This document shows, piece by piece, positions 1 to 6,135 of a stretch of DNA of 13,493 bases. The notes under the pieces were generated by a model. It saw only the letters and a program-made list of their open reading frames with translations, did no database searches and was not told the origin of the DNA. A program made the translations under genes and the position numbers. This stretch comes from Lachnoclostridium phytofermentans (GTDB lineage: Bacteria; Bacillota; Clostridia; Lachnospirales; Lachnospiraceae): positions 2,706 to 16,198 of the forward strand of contig DPVV01000429.1 in NCBI GenBank assembly GCA_003526525.1, read 5' to 3'. How positions within the stretch are numbered: position 1 is the first letter of the stretch; every line of letters begins with the position of its first letter.

Positions 1-318
1 TGCTAAAATTCTAGATAAATCTGTTGGTATTACATTTTTTATACTGCTATCGCTAGAGCCGATGATATCGCAGCTGTCAATAACATCCCATAATGCAATA
101 TGGTTCTCTAATAGAAATTCTCTTTTTTTCGAACTATCCGATGGTATCTCTTTTTCCAATACCGTTGATAACATCCTCCAAAAACGATTCATTGGATGCC
201 CATAATAAAACTCTTGCTCCCTTGATTTAACGGAAGGAAAACTCCCTAATATCAAGATTTTACTATTTTTATCAAAAACCGGTTCGAAGGTATGTGAAAC
301 GTGTTGATAATCACCCAT
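1..318 (-). CDS. DNA-deoxyinosine (hypoxanthine) glycosylase, UDG superfamily family 6; 3' end outside window
   Basis: Reading from ATG at 318 to the window edge gives 106 codons, open at the left edge. The residues near 25-29 (GSFPS) and 40-47 (GHPMNRFW), then ALWDVIDSCDIIGSSDSSI at about 74-92, match the hypoxanthine-DNA glycosylase branch of the uracil-DNA glycosylase superfamily as I know it. Enzymes of this branch remove hypoxanthine produced by adenine deamination from DNA, starting base excision repair. Asn44 in the HPMNRFW block is probably the family's key Asn, but I assign that from memory. An AGAGGT ribosome binding site lies at 323-328, four bases before the ATG. The full protein should be about 160-170 residues, so roughly a third is missing. 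It probably has its own promoter in 319-440, since a hairpin separates it from the upstream gene. Confidence 0.85.
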   Translation of the reverse strand, partial: MGDYQHVSHTFEPVFDKNSKILILGSFPSVKSREQEFYYGHPMNRFWRMLSTVLEKEIPSDSSKKREFLLENHIALWDVIDSCDIIGSSDSSIKNVIPTDLSRILA

Positions 319-442
319 AGTAACCTCTATTTCTTTTTTAATCACTAAGTCATAACGGATATTCTCAATCCGCTTACGCTACTTTTATTTCTTTACTCAA
401 TCATATATTTATGACGGATATCCCTATACTTTTTCATACAAC

Positions 443-471
443 AACAAGCCTGTGATTATCACAAGCTTGTT
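443..471 (-). terminator. Hairpin after the FAD-Rieske gene; weak terminator candidate
   Basis: The arms AACAAGCCTGTG and CACAAGCTTGTT pair over 12 positions with one mismatch (450/464) around a 5-nt ATTAT loop. The hairpin lies about 90 bases after the stop of the upstream minus-strand gene and before the glycosylase start. The minus-strand tail is UUGUUGUAUG rather than a clean U run, so termination may be weak. Confidence 0.4.
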
Positions 472-558
472 TGTTGATTACATATCATTTTAATCTATTA
501 AACTTACATTGATATCCTAATCTTTAGTGTAATAGATTCCAGCATTAAAATCAAGGAA

Positions 559-2007
559 TCACTCTTCTTTTTTCTCATAAATGTCTGTCTGCGCTGGATT
601 ATCTAATAATTCTCCAGTGAAAGTAAACCTTGATCCGTGGCATGGACAATCAAAGCTTAACTCGTCCGGATTCCATTCCAACTGGCAGCCAAGATGCGGA
701 CATTTTGGTTCTATTATGAAAATTTCACCCTCATTATTTTTATAGACTCCGTATTTAACTTCATCTACTTCAATAATTCCACCATGACCCACTGGAAGCT
801 CTTCCTCAGTCGCTTTTGGCAACTGAAATATTCTCCTTGTTAACCCTTTTACTGCTTGTTTCGTTTCTACTAACAATGCTTTTAAATCACTTGTAAGTGT
901 AAATCTCTCTGGTGAAAATACTGGTGCATACCAAACGTCTTCGCCTGCTATTTGTTTTGAGATAATTTGCGCTGATACCATAGAACTTGTCATTCCCCAT
1001 TTACCAAATCCAGTTGCTACATACCAGTTCGGTTTACCACTTGAGAATTGGCCGATATATGGTACACCATCTAAGGTCATACAATCCTGTGCAGACCAGT
1101 GAGCAAACTCACTGCTCTCTGGGTAATTTTGCTTTAACGCACTTCGTAAAGCACTATATTGGCCACCACGAGAATTTTCACCAGTTCGATGACCTCCGCC
1201 ACCAAATAATAAGATGTCTTTATAACTTCGTAGTGAATAACCGGTCTTTTCATAACTTCGATACATTCCATCTAAAGTAGTTGCATTTTTACATGCAAGA
1301 AAATAAGATCGATCTTGATGCATTCGTAGAAAATAAAATCCTGGTGCATTGATAAATGGATAATGAGTTGCAAATACAATATATTTTGCTGATATTTTAC
1401 CACGATTCGTTTTAAGTACTGTATCTTCTACTTCAAGTACCTTTGTATTTTCATAAATGGTTAATGTACTAGCCACCGCAGATAAGAATTTTAATGGATG
1501 AAACTGAGCTTGATTTGCAAATTTCACCGCACCCTTCACTTGAAAAGGCAGTTCTGTTTCTGTGGTGAATTCAGCATCAATCCCAAGCTTTCTAGCAGTA
1601 ATAGCTTCCTCTTCTAAAAGGGTTGCATCTTCCAAAGTATAAAGAAAAGCACTTTTTTCTTCAAAGTCACAATCGATTAGTAGCTCATTTACTAAATTCT
1701 TATATTCTAATATTGCATACTCATTAGCATAAGCATATTGCTTCGCTTTCTCTTCACCAAATTGATCAATGAGTTTATGATAAATATCCTCATGCTGTGA
1801 AGTTATCTTTGCGGTTGTTCCTTTTGTCTGCCCACTTCCAATACGTTTTGCATCCACTACAATCGTTTTAAATCCTTTTTGTGTGAGGTAATAGGCTGTT
1901 AAAATACCTGCCATTCCTGCACCTATCACTGCAACTTCAGTCGTTAAATCACCAGGTAATTCCTCCCTTGGAGCAATTGAATAAGTTTCTTCCCATATAG
2001 ATACCAT
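559..2007 (-). CDS. FAD-dependent oxidoreductase (DAO family) with C-terminal Rieske [2Fe-2S] domain, YhfW-like
   Basis: 482 residues from ATG at 2007. A TTG four codons upstream (2019) is in frame, but it lies inside the Shine-Dalgarno (TTGAGGT, ending about six bases before the ATG), so 2007 is the better start. The N-terminus holds a Rossmann dinucleotide motif VIGAGMAG (Gly29, 31, 34) followed by a DAO-type body of about 370 residues with the FAD-binding end ATGFGKWGMTSS. The C-terminal domain has both Rieske boxes, CPHLGC (Cys436, His438, Cys441) and CPCHGS (Cys454, Cys456, His457). It therefore has all four cluster ligands plus the two cysteines that form the stabilising disulfide. This fused layout resembles Bacillus YhfW; the substrate is unknown. 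No signal peptide is seen, so it is likely cytoplasmic. It follows hflX on the same strand after a gap of 286 bases. Confidence 0.88.
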   Translation of the reverse strand: MVSIWEETYSIAPREELPGDLTTEVAVIGAGMAGILTAYYLTQKGFKTIVVDAKRIGSGQTKGTTAKITSQHEDIYHKLIDQFGEEKAKQYAYANEYAILEYKNLVNELLIDCDFEEKSAFLYTLEDATLLEEEAITARKLGIDAEFTTETELPFQVKGAVKFANQAQFHPLKFLSAVASTLTIYENTKVLEVEDTVLKTNRGKISAKYIVFATHYPFINAPGFYFLRMHQDRSYFLACKNATTLDGMYRSYEKTGYSLRSYKDILLFGGGGHRTGENSRGGQYSALRSALKQNYPESSEFAHWSAQDCMTLDGVPYIGQFSSGKPNWYVATGFGKWGMTSSMVSAQIISKQIAGEDVWYAPVFSPERFTLTSDLKALLVETKQAVKGLTRRIFQLPKATEEELPVGHGGIIEVDEVKYGVYKNNEGEIFIIEPKCPHLGCQLEWNPDELSFDCPCHGSRFTFTGELLDNPAQTDIYEKKEE

Positions 2008-2264
2008 ATTTAACCTCAATTCTGACGCTTTCGCGCCCTCATCTTAATAACGGAATATGTGCGCCAGCGCAAATTACAAATTTGTTTCTACCTTCTTAGT
2101 ATTACATTGTTTACGTATCTTTATGAAAACATTTACTAAAACTTCAACTTATTTCATTGTTGTACAAAAAAAATATAGGAAGACTTCATTCTATGCATCC
2201 AATGATATCTTCCCATATAGTGTATCATATTTCAAGATAGTACATGATATTATTCATTACAATG

Positions 2265-2287
2265 AAAAGTCCGCAAAGCACACTTTT
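2265..2287 (-). terminator. Weak terminator candidate just after hflX
   Basis: AAAAGT and ACTTTT pair around a small GC-containing loop, starting seven bases after the hflX stop. On the minus strand the hairpin is followed by only a short U run (UUUUCAUUG, partly inside the stem). It may only partly separate hflX from the FAD-Rieske gene downstream. Confidence 0.35.
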
Positions 2288-2293
2288 TCTTGT

Positions 2294-3595
2294 TTACTTT
2301 AATACATAAGCCTCTACTTGCTGATAAATTTGCTCATTGCACTCGATTTCGTATACCATTCCCTCTTCTTCGCTGATGGAAGAAAGGATATTCGTTGAAG
2401 CATTAATCTTCGCCATTAATGCACCAAGATGATACGGAATCAATATCTTAGCTCTAACTTCATTCGGGTATAAGCGCTTACAAATAAGTTCGATAAGCTC
2501 TTTCATGCCATCGCCTTTTTTCGCAGAAATCAATACAGTATCTTCCTCTGACACTAATACCAGTTTCTCTTCTATATTATCTTGCAAAACATCCGATTTG
2601 ATTAAATCCGCTTTATTATAAGCATAGATAGCTGGTATGTGACCTGCTCCTATTTGCTTTAAGGTATCATTTGTCACCTCTATCTGACTCTTGTAATCTT
2701 CATTGGAGCGATCTACTACATGAATCAGCAAATCAGCTTCGCATACCTCTTCTAGTGTAGAACGAAATGCTTTCACCAGCTTATGCGGTAAGTTACTTAC
2801 AAATCCAACCGTATCGGATAATAAAAACTCCTTTCGATTTTTGAGTTTCATCTTACGAACAGAAGTCTCTAGGGTTGCAAATAACATATCCTTTTCTAAA
2901 ACTTCTTTGTCTTCCTTACCGATAAATTGTTGAACCATATAATTCATTACCGTTGATTTTCCTGCATTGGTATATCCTACTAATGCTACCGTCTTTATCT
3001 CATTTTTCTTACGCTGATTTCTCTGTGTCAAACGTTGCGTAATAAGCTCTTCTAGCTCTCTTTGCATCGCATTGATTTTTTCTTCTACTCTTCGCTTATC
3101 AAGTTCGAGCTTAGTTTCACCAGCACCTTTATTTCTACCACCAGCTCCGGTACCACCACCAATACCCCCTGCCTGCCTTGATAGGTTTTCATTCGCTCCA
3201 ATCAAACGTGGCAATTCATATTGTAATCTCACTACTTCAACTTGGAGCTTTGCTTCCCTTGTTTTAGCACGACTAGCAAATATCTCTAATATTAGGTTGG
3301 TACGATCGAGAACCACGGTATCAACCACCCCTTGAATGTTACGCATTTGAGATGCTGTTAACTCTCCGTTGAAGATAACAACCTCTGCCCCGCGTGTTTT
3401 AGCTAATTCCGAAAGTTCTGCAAGCTTGCCCTTTCCAAGATAAGTAGCCTTATTTATACTATCTGCATTTTGTACTAAACTATCAACTATCTCAATATCA
3501 CACGCATCACTTAATGCGATTAATTCCTGCATTCCCTCATGAAAATGCTCTTGATTCTTAACATTTACTCCTACTATTATACCGATTTGTCTCAT
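2294..3595 (-). CDS. hflX: GTPase HflX (ribosome-splitting factor)
   Basis: 433 residues from ATG at 3595; another in-frame ATG is at 3601. The Shine-Dalgarno AAGGAG (3605-3610) is only 3 bases from the 3601 ATG but 9 from the 3595 ATG, so the latter is preferred. Numbered from 3595, the N-terminal HflX domain runs to about 142. A Gly-rich linker with the conserved GAGETKLE follows, then a helical region and the G domain: G1 GYTNAGKST (207-215), G3 DTVGF (261-265), G4 NKAD (327-330), G5 SAKK (357-360). HflX binds 50S/70S ribosomes and splits stalled ones. Homologues called HflXr in Listeria and HflX in Mycobacterium abscessus give macrolide/lincosamide tolerance. Whether this copy is housekeeping HflX or HflXr cannot be told by eye. 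Its leader (3596-4242) is unusually complex and looks like an arrest-peptide attenuator, which favours the resistance-type role. Confidence 0.93.
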   Translation of the reverse strand: MRQIGIIVGVNVKNQEHFHEGMQELIALSDACDIEIVDSLVQNADSINKATYLGKGKLAELSELAKTRGAEVVIFNGELTASQMRNIQGVVDTVVLDRTNLILEIFASRAKTREAKLQVEVVRLQYELPRLIGANENLSRQAGGIGGGTGAGGRNKGAGETKLELDKRRVEEKINAMQRELEELITQRLTQRNQRKKNEIKTVALVGYTNAGKSTVMNYMVQQFIGKEDKEVLEKDMLFATLETSVRKMKLKNRKEFLLSDTVGFVSNLPHKLVKAFRSTLEEVCEADLLIHVVDRSNEDYKSQIEVTNDTLKQIGAGHIPAIYAYNKADLIKSDVLQDNIEEKLVLVSEEDTVLISAKKGDGMKELIELICKRLYPNEVRAKILIPYHLGALMAKINASTNILSSISEEEGMVYEIECNEQIYQQVEAYVLK

Positions 3596-3596
3596 A

Positions 3597-3791
3597 ATCA
3601 TAATCTCCTTTTCATAATGATAGTCATTAAATGGACCATCATTAATGTTAATAAACTTTTTTAAGCCAAGTTTTTACTATGATTTTTAGAAAAACTTGAT
3701 TCTTTGCTACGAAAAGGATTATGATAAACGTTATATTTATCCCGAGTACCATAATCCAGTACTAATAACGAATTCTAATAGAATTAATCAT
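3597..3791 (-). promoter_or_regulatory. Candidate ermC-type translational attenuator covering the hflX ribosome binding site
   Basis: Seen on the minus-strand RNA. Segment c (3725-3707) pairs with d (3617-3597), the hflX Shine-Dalgarno and the first ATG. This gives 19 bp with one 2-nt bulge; its core is TCATAATCCTTTTC against GAAAAGG-AG-ATTATGA. Segment b (3757-3747, GGATTATGGTA) pairs with the same c (3726-3716) over 11 bp including one G-U. Segment a (AGTAC 3763-3759) pairs with GTACT (3749-3745), and CGTTAT (3770-3765) with ATAACG (3734-3729); both left arms lie at the end of leader ORF 2. The folds a:b plus c:d (site closed) and b:c (site open) exclude each other. A ribosome held at codons 7-8 of leader ORF 2 would cover about 3773-3757, hiding the 5' arms and leaving b free. 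A further hairpin (3698-3690 with 3675-3667, 9 bp) lies between c and d. The mismatches in b:c and c:d are all G-U in minus-strand RNA and A-C in plus-strand RNA. The role is inferred. Confidence 0.6.
3762..3791 (-). CDS. Leader peptide ORF 2 of hflX, MINSIRIRY
   Basis: Nine codons from ATG 3791-3789 to TAG 3764-3762. The Shine-Dalgarno AAGGGAGG (3806-3799) is among the strongest in the window and has ideal 7-base spacing (TTTTAGA). The peptide contains Arg6-Ile7-Arg8, an Arg/Lys-x-Arg/Lys motif of the kind at which macrolide-bound ribosomes arrest. Its last codons form the 5' arm of the closed-state hairpin of the attenuator. Such a short ORF would be meaningless alone; the evidence is the ribosome binding site, the motif and its position relative to the pairing segments. 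The peptide itself is probably only a regulatory product. Confidence 0.65.
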   Translation of the reverse strand: MINSIRIRY

Positions 3792-3910
3792 TCTAAAACC
3801 TCCCTTATTTGCGAAAAGAAATATTACTACACGTTAGTGAAAAGATATCCAACATGAAATAGAACATATCACAAACTTTTTCTTGTTAGAATAGACCAGC
3901 TTCAGGACAT

Positions 3911-3944
3911 AAAAAACAGACAAAACCTAGATAGGCCCTGTCTG
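3911..3944 (-). terminator. Strong intrinsic terminator inside the hflX leader
   Basis: In minus-strand RNA, CAGACAGGGCCT pairs with AGGTTTTGTCTG around an ATCT loop over 12 bp, three of them G-U, followed directly by six U. On the plus strand the three wobble pairs become A-C mismatches and there is no U run, so this is a minus-strand terminator. No ordinary minus-strand gene ends upstream of it. The only candidate transcript is the leader starting near 4207, so it looks like a premature terminator 316 bases before hflX. Confidence 0.8.
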
Positions 3945-4090
3945 CTATATATGCATCTTATGAAACAATATCATGAGTTACTTATCGTCTATATTAAAAA
4001 TATCATACTTACCCTAGCATATTTAGCTAAGTTGAGATAGTAATTATAAACTTTGATTAGTAGTCTTCACCCATAGAAATGAACATATTT

Positions 4091-4169
4091 GCCGTTTAAG
4101 CATAACAAAAAAGCCTTGTTAAGGTTTACCAAAACATATCTGCTTTTTAATAAACTTATCTTAAACGAC
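4091..4169 (-). promoter_or_regulatory. Long leader hairpin whose 5' arm lies in leader ORF 1
   Basis: In minus-strand RNA, GTCGTTTAAG (4169-4160, codons 4-7 of leader ORF 1) pairs with CTTAAACGGC (4100-4091) over 10 bp with one U-G. After a single bulged G (4101) it continues with ATAA (4159-4156) against TTAT (4105-4102). Within the loop AAAAAGC (4148-4142) pairs with GCTTTTT (4114-4108), and CCTTAACAAGG sits before a U run at 4112-4107. A ribosome stalled at codons 6-7 would cover the whole 5' arm. Stem positions and the ORF overlap are observed; a role in attenuation is inferred. Confidence 0.5.
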
Positions 4170-4179
4170 TAATAAACAT
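4156..4179 (-). CDS. Leader peptide ORF 1 of hflX, MFISRLR
   Basis: Seven codons from ATG 4179-4177 to TAA 4158-4156. The Shine-Dalgarno AAAGGAG (4193-4187) has a 7-base spacer. The ORF starts about 28 bases after the predicted transcription start. Its last three codons read Arg-Leu-Arg, the same triplet at which the ErmDL leader peptide arrests ribosomes in the presence of erythromycin. Arrest would put Leu6 in the P site and Arg7 in the A site. Codons 4-7 double as the 5' arm of a long hairpin. No protein function is proposed; this is a regulatory ORF candidate. Confidence 0.65.
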   Translation of the reverse strand: MFISRLR

Positions 4180-4213
4180 GTACTTTCTCCTTTGTCACAC
4201 TAATATAATAATA

Positions 4214-4242
4214 ACAATATCACATTGCTATCCTTCTGTCAA
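4214..4242 (-). promoter_or_regulatory. Sigma-A promoter of the hflX leader
   Basis: A consensus -35 TTGACA (4242-4237) and a -10 TATTGT (4219-4214) are separated by exactly 17 bases on the minus strand. The start would be near 4207. The only downstream signals are leader ORF 1, the leader terminator, leader ORF 2 and hflX, giving an hflX leader of about 610 nt. I found no comparably good promoter nearer to hflX. Confidence 0.75.
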
Positions 4243-4284
4243 ACAATCCAGCAACAAATTATGTACTTATTTTTGATTACTTTC

Positions 4285-4329
4285 TGATAGGTGTAAAAAT
4301 ACACCAATTAGCATTATTTATACCTATCA
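4285..4329 (+). promoter_or_regulatory. Nested inverted repeat between the hflX promoter and the aminotransferase gene
   Basis: TGATAGGTGTAAA (4285-4297) pairs with TTTATACCTATCA (4317-4329) over 13 bp with one G-U that exists only in plus-strand RNA. The same GGTGTA (4290-4295) can instead pair with TACACC (4300-4305) in a 6-bp hairpin with an AAAA loop. It could be a regulator binding site for the divergent genes, or alternative RNA folds if a plus-strand transcript starts upstream. Nothing identifies the ligand or regulator. Confidence 0.4.
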
Positions 4330-4388
4330 TAACATGGACTTATAGCAGGAAAAAATATCAAAAACACAAGAAAATATAGTAGACATAT

Positions 4389-4417
4389 GTATCATCGTGT
4401 GGTAAGGTTGTAATAAT
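4389..4417 (+). promoter_or_regulatory. Possible extended -10 promoter of the aminotransferase gene
   Basis: A TG-T-AATAAT element (-10 at 4412-4417) has a poor -35, GTATCA (4389-4394), at 17-base spacing. The start would be near 4424, about 60 bases before the ATG. The support is modest. Confidence 0.3.
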
Positions 4418-4482
4418 TTAAAAAGGAATAGAACGAATATGTATACAGCAACTACAATTGCAAAAGGAAGGATGTAAGGATT

Positions 4483-5766
4483 ATGAAAACTTATCAATCT
4501 ATGAGCAAAGATGAGTTGACCAGTTTAAAAACTGATTTAGAAGCAAAATACAAGGAATTCCAAGGAATGGGATTAAAGCTTGATATGTCAAGAGGAAAAC
4601 CTTCTGCAGAACAATTAGATATCTCCATGGGTATGATGGATGTTTTAAATAGTGAAGTAAGCCTTCAATGTGAAGAAGGGATAGATTGTAGAAACTACGG
4701 TATCCTTGATGGTATCAAAGAAGCAAGAGAACTTCTTGGTGCAATAAGTGAAGTACCAGCCGATAACATTATTATTTATGGAAATTCTAGTTTAAATATA
4801 ATGTACGATACTGTTTCCCGCTCCATGACTCATGGTGTTATGGGAAGTACTCCTTGGTGTAAATTAGATAAAGTAAAATTCCTTTGCCCAGTCCCTGGTT
4901 ATGATCGTCATTTCGCAATTACAGAACATTTTGGCATCGAAATGATTAATGTACCTATGACAAATGAAGGTCCTGATATGGATATGGTAGAACAGCTTGT
5001 CAGCACAGATGATACAATAAAAGGCATCTGGTGCGTACCAAAGTACTCCAATCCACAAGGAATTACTTATTCCGAAGAGACTGTAAGGCGTTTCGCAAGA
5101 CTTAAACCAGCTGCAAAAGATTTTAGAATTTATTGGGACAATGCATACAGTGTACATCATTTATATGAAGACCAACAAGATTTTTGCTTAGAAATTCTTA
5201 CAGAATGTGAGAAGGCTGGCAACCCAGACATAGTTTATAAATTCACCTCTACTTCAAAAATAAGCTTTCCTGGTTCTGGTGTAGCTGCTATTGCGACCTC
5301 AAAGAATAATCTTGCAGATATTAGAAAGCAGTTAACCCTACAGACTATAGGACATGATAAGGTAAATCAACTCCGTCATGTACGTTACTTTAAAAATTTA
5401 GATGGTGTTCATGCTCATATGAAGAAACATGCAGATATCATGAGACCAAAATTTGAAGCAGTAATTGATATTTTAGAAAAAGAACTTGGTGGACTTGGAA
5501 TTGCTAGCTGGATTAAACCAAAAGGCGGTTACTTTATCTCCTTTGAATCCATGGATGGATGTGCTAAGGATATCGTTACTAAAGCGAAGAATGCAGGCGT
5601 TGTTATGACTGGTGCTGGAGCAACTTATCCATACGGAAAAGATCCTAAGAATAGTAACATTCGTATTGCCCCATCCTTCCCAACATTGGATGAATTAAAA
5701 CAAGCAGCGGAATTATTTGTATTATGTGTTAAATTAGTTAGCGTTGAAAAATTACTTGAGCAGTAA
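4483..5766 (+). CDS. Class Ic aspartate aminotransferase-like PLP enzyme
   Basis: 427 residues of fold-type I aminotransferase, resembling the MocR-type/AspB-like subgroup (Pfam Aminotran_MocR) rather than classic AspC. Visible PLP-site features: YGNSSLNIMYD (99-109) for phosphate binding, GYDRHF (139-144), Asn190 in KYSNPQG, Asp219 and Tyr222 in WDNAYS binding the cofactor ring, the Schiff-base Lys259 in STSKISFPG, and Arg394 in SNIRIAPSFP for the substrate carboxylate. The reaction is probably aspartate/2-oxoglutarate transamination in amino acid metabolism; exact specificity cannot be read. The nearest purine run (AAGG, 4476-4479) is only 3 bases before the ATG, while a second one (GGAAGG, 4466-4471) is 11 away, so initiation may be suboptimal. 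It stands alone, with a strong terminator downstream. Confidence 0.88.
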   Translation: MKTYQSMSKDELTSLKTDLEAKYKEFQGMGLKLDMSRGKPSAEQLDISMGMMDVLNSEVSLQCEEGIDCRNYGILDGIKEARELLGAISEVPADNIIIYGNSSLNIMYDTVSRSMTHGVMGSTPWCKLDKVKFLCPVPGYDRHFAITEHFGIEMINVPMTNEGPDMDMVEQLVSTDDTIKGIWCVPKYSNPQGITYSEETVRRFARLKPAAKDFRIYWDNAYSVHHLYEDQQDFCLEILTECEKAGNPDIVYKFTSTSKISFPGSGVAAIATSKNNLADIRKQLTLQTIGHDKVNQLRHVRYFKNLDGVHAHMKKHADIMRPKFEAVIDILEKELGGLGIASWIKPKGGYFISFESMDGCAKDIVTKAKNAGVVMTGAGATYPYGKDPKNSNIRIAPSFPTLDELKQAAELFVLCVKLVSVEKLLEQ

Positions 5767-5927
5767 CTATGACACCTCAATTTGAGATTTAAACATTTGC
5801 GAAATCCAGATTGGTTTGCACGGGTTCAAACTGTCGAAAATCTATATGCTAAGACCCTTCTCATTTTTAAAAGCTATCTAATAAATGAATAAATCATCTT
5901 TTTGCTATAATTTTTTAGCAAAGAATC

Positions 5928-5966
5928 AAAAAGAGCAACTGTGAGTTTATTCCAGTTGCTCTTTTT
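5928..5966 (+). terminator. Rho-independent terminator of the aminotransferase gene
   Basis: AAAAAGAGCAACT (5928-5940) and AGTTGCTCTTTTT (5954-5966) pair perfectly over 13 bp around a 13-nt loop and end in five U. The A run in the 5' arm would also give a U run on the minus strand, but no minus-strand gene lies nearby. A smaller hairpin, TTTGCTA/TAGCAAA, lies just before it (5901-5922). Confidence 0.9.
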
Positions 5967-6135
5967 AGATTATATTCCAATAACATTCCATTATATCAGA
6001 TATTGTAAAATTATAGTTTTTATTATTACAGAAAGATACAATATAATCTCAATCACTTTATATCATACTAATACTGTAAATTATAAAAATAAAAAATTTC
6101 ATCTAATTTTTTTACGTTTACTATGTAGTTGATAT
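5967..6135. other. AT-rich gap with nothing recognisable
   Basis: Between the terminator and the inverted repeat at 6136 I see no credible coding frame, RNA gene or strong promoter. The one open frame that crosses it begins with a GTG in the terminator loop and has no ribosome binding site. Confidence 0.6.

Noticed and set aside
350..416. Repeated ACGGATAT words (also near 6152)
   Set aside because: Short words of 8-13 bases in AT-rich DNA; this number of matches is expected by chance in a window this size.
2057..2302. 81-codon plus-strand frame between the FAD-Rieske and hflX genes
   Set aside because: No good ribosome binding site, no recognisable domain, and it runs into the hflX stop; it lies opposite the minus-strand leader of the FAD-Rieske gene.
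3072..3335. Plus-strand Pro/Ser-rich frame inside hflX
   Set aside because: Antisense shadow of the Gly-rich linker of HflX.
3667..3698. CAAGTTTTT/AAAAACTTG hairpin as the hflX terminator or attenuator
   Set aside because: No U run after it on either strand; it is better seen as a spacer hairpin within the loop between segments c and d.
4057..4086. Minus-strand mini-ORF MFISMGEDY, sharing its first four residues with leader ORF 1
   Set aside because: No Shine-Dalgarno upstream and no RxR motif; the MFIS match uses different codons and is probably chance.
4107..4124. CCTTAACAAGG followed by six U as an independent terminator in the hflX leader
   Set aside because: Only four base pairs, and the U run can itself pair with AAAAAGC upstream; too weak to call by itself, so it is mentioned only as part of the leader hairpin.
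5800..5845. GGGTTCAAA box resembling a tRNA T-loop
   Set aside because: No acceptor, D or anticodon arms can be built around it.
5941..6132. Plus-strand frame beginning at GTG in the aminotransferase terminator
   Set aside because: The start lies in a terminator loop, there is no ribosome binding site, and the composition is that of AT-rich noncoding DNA.
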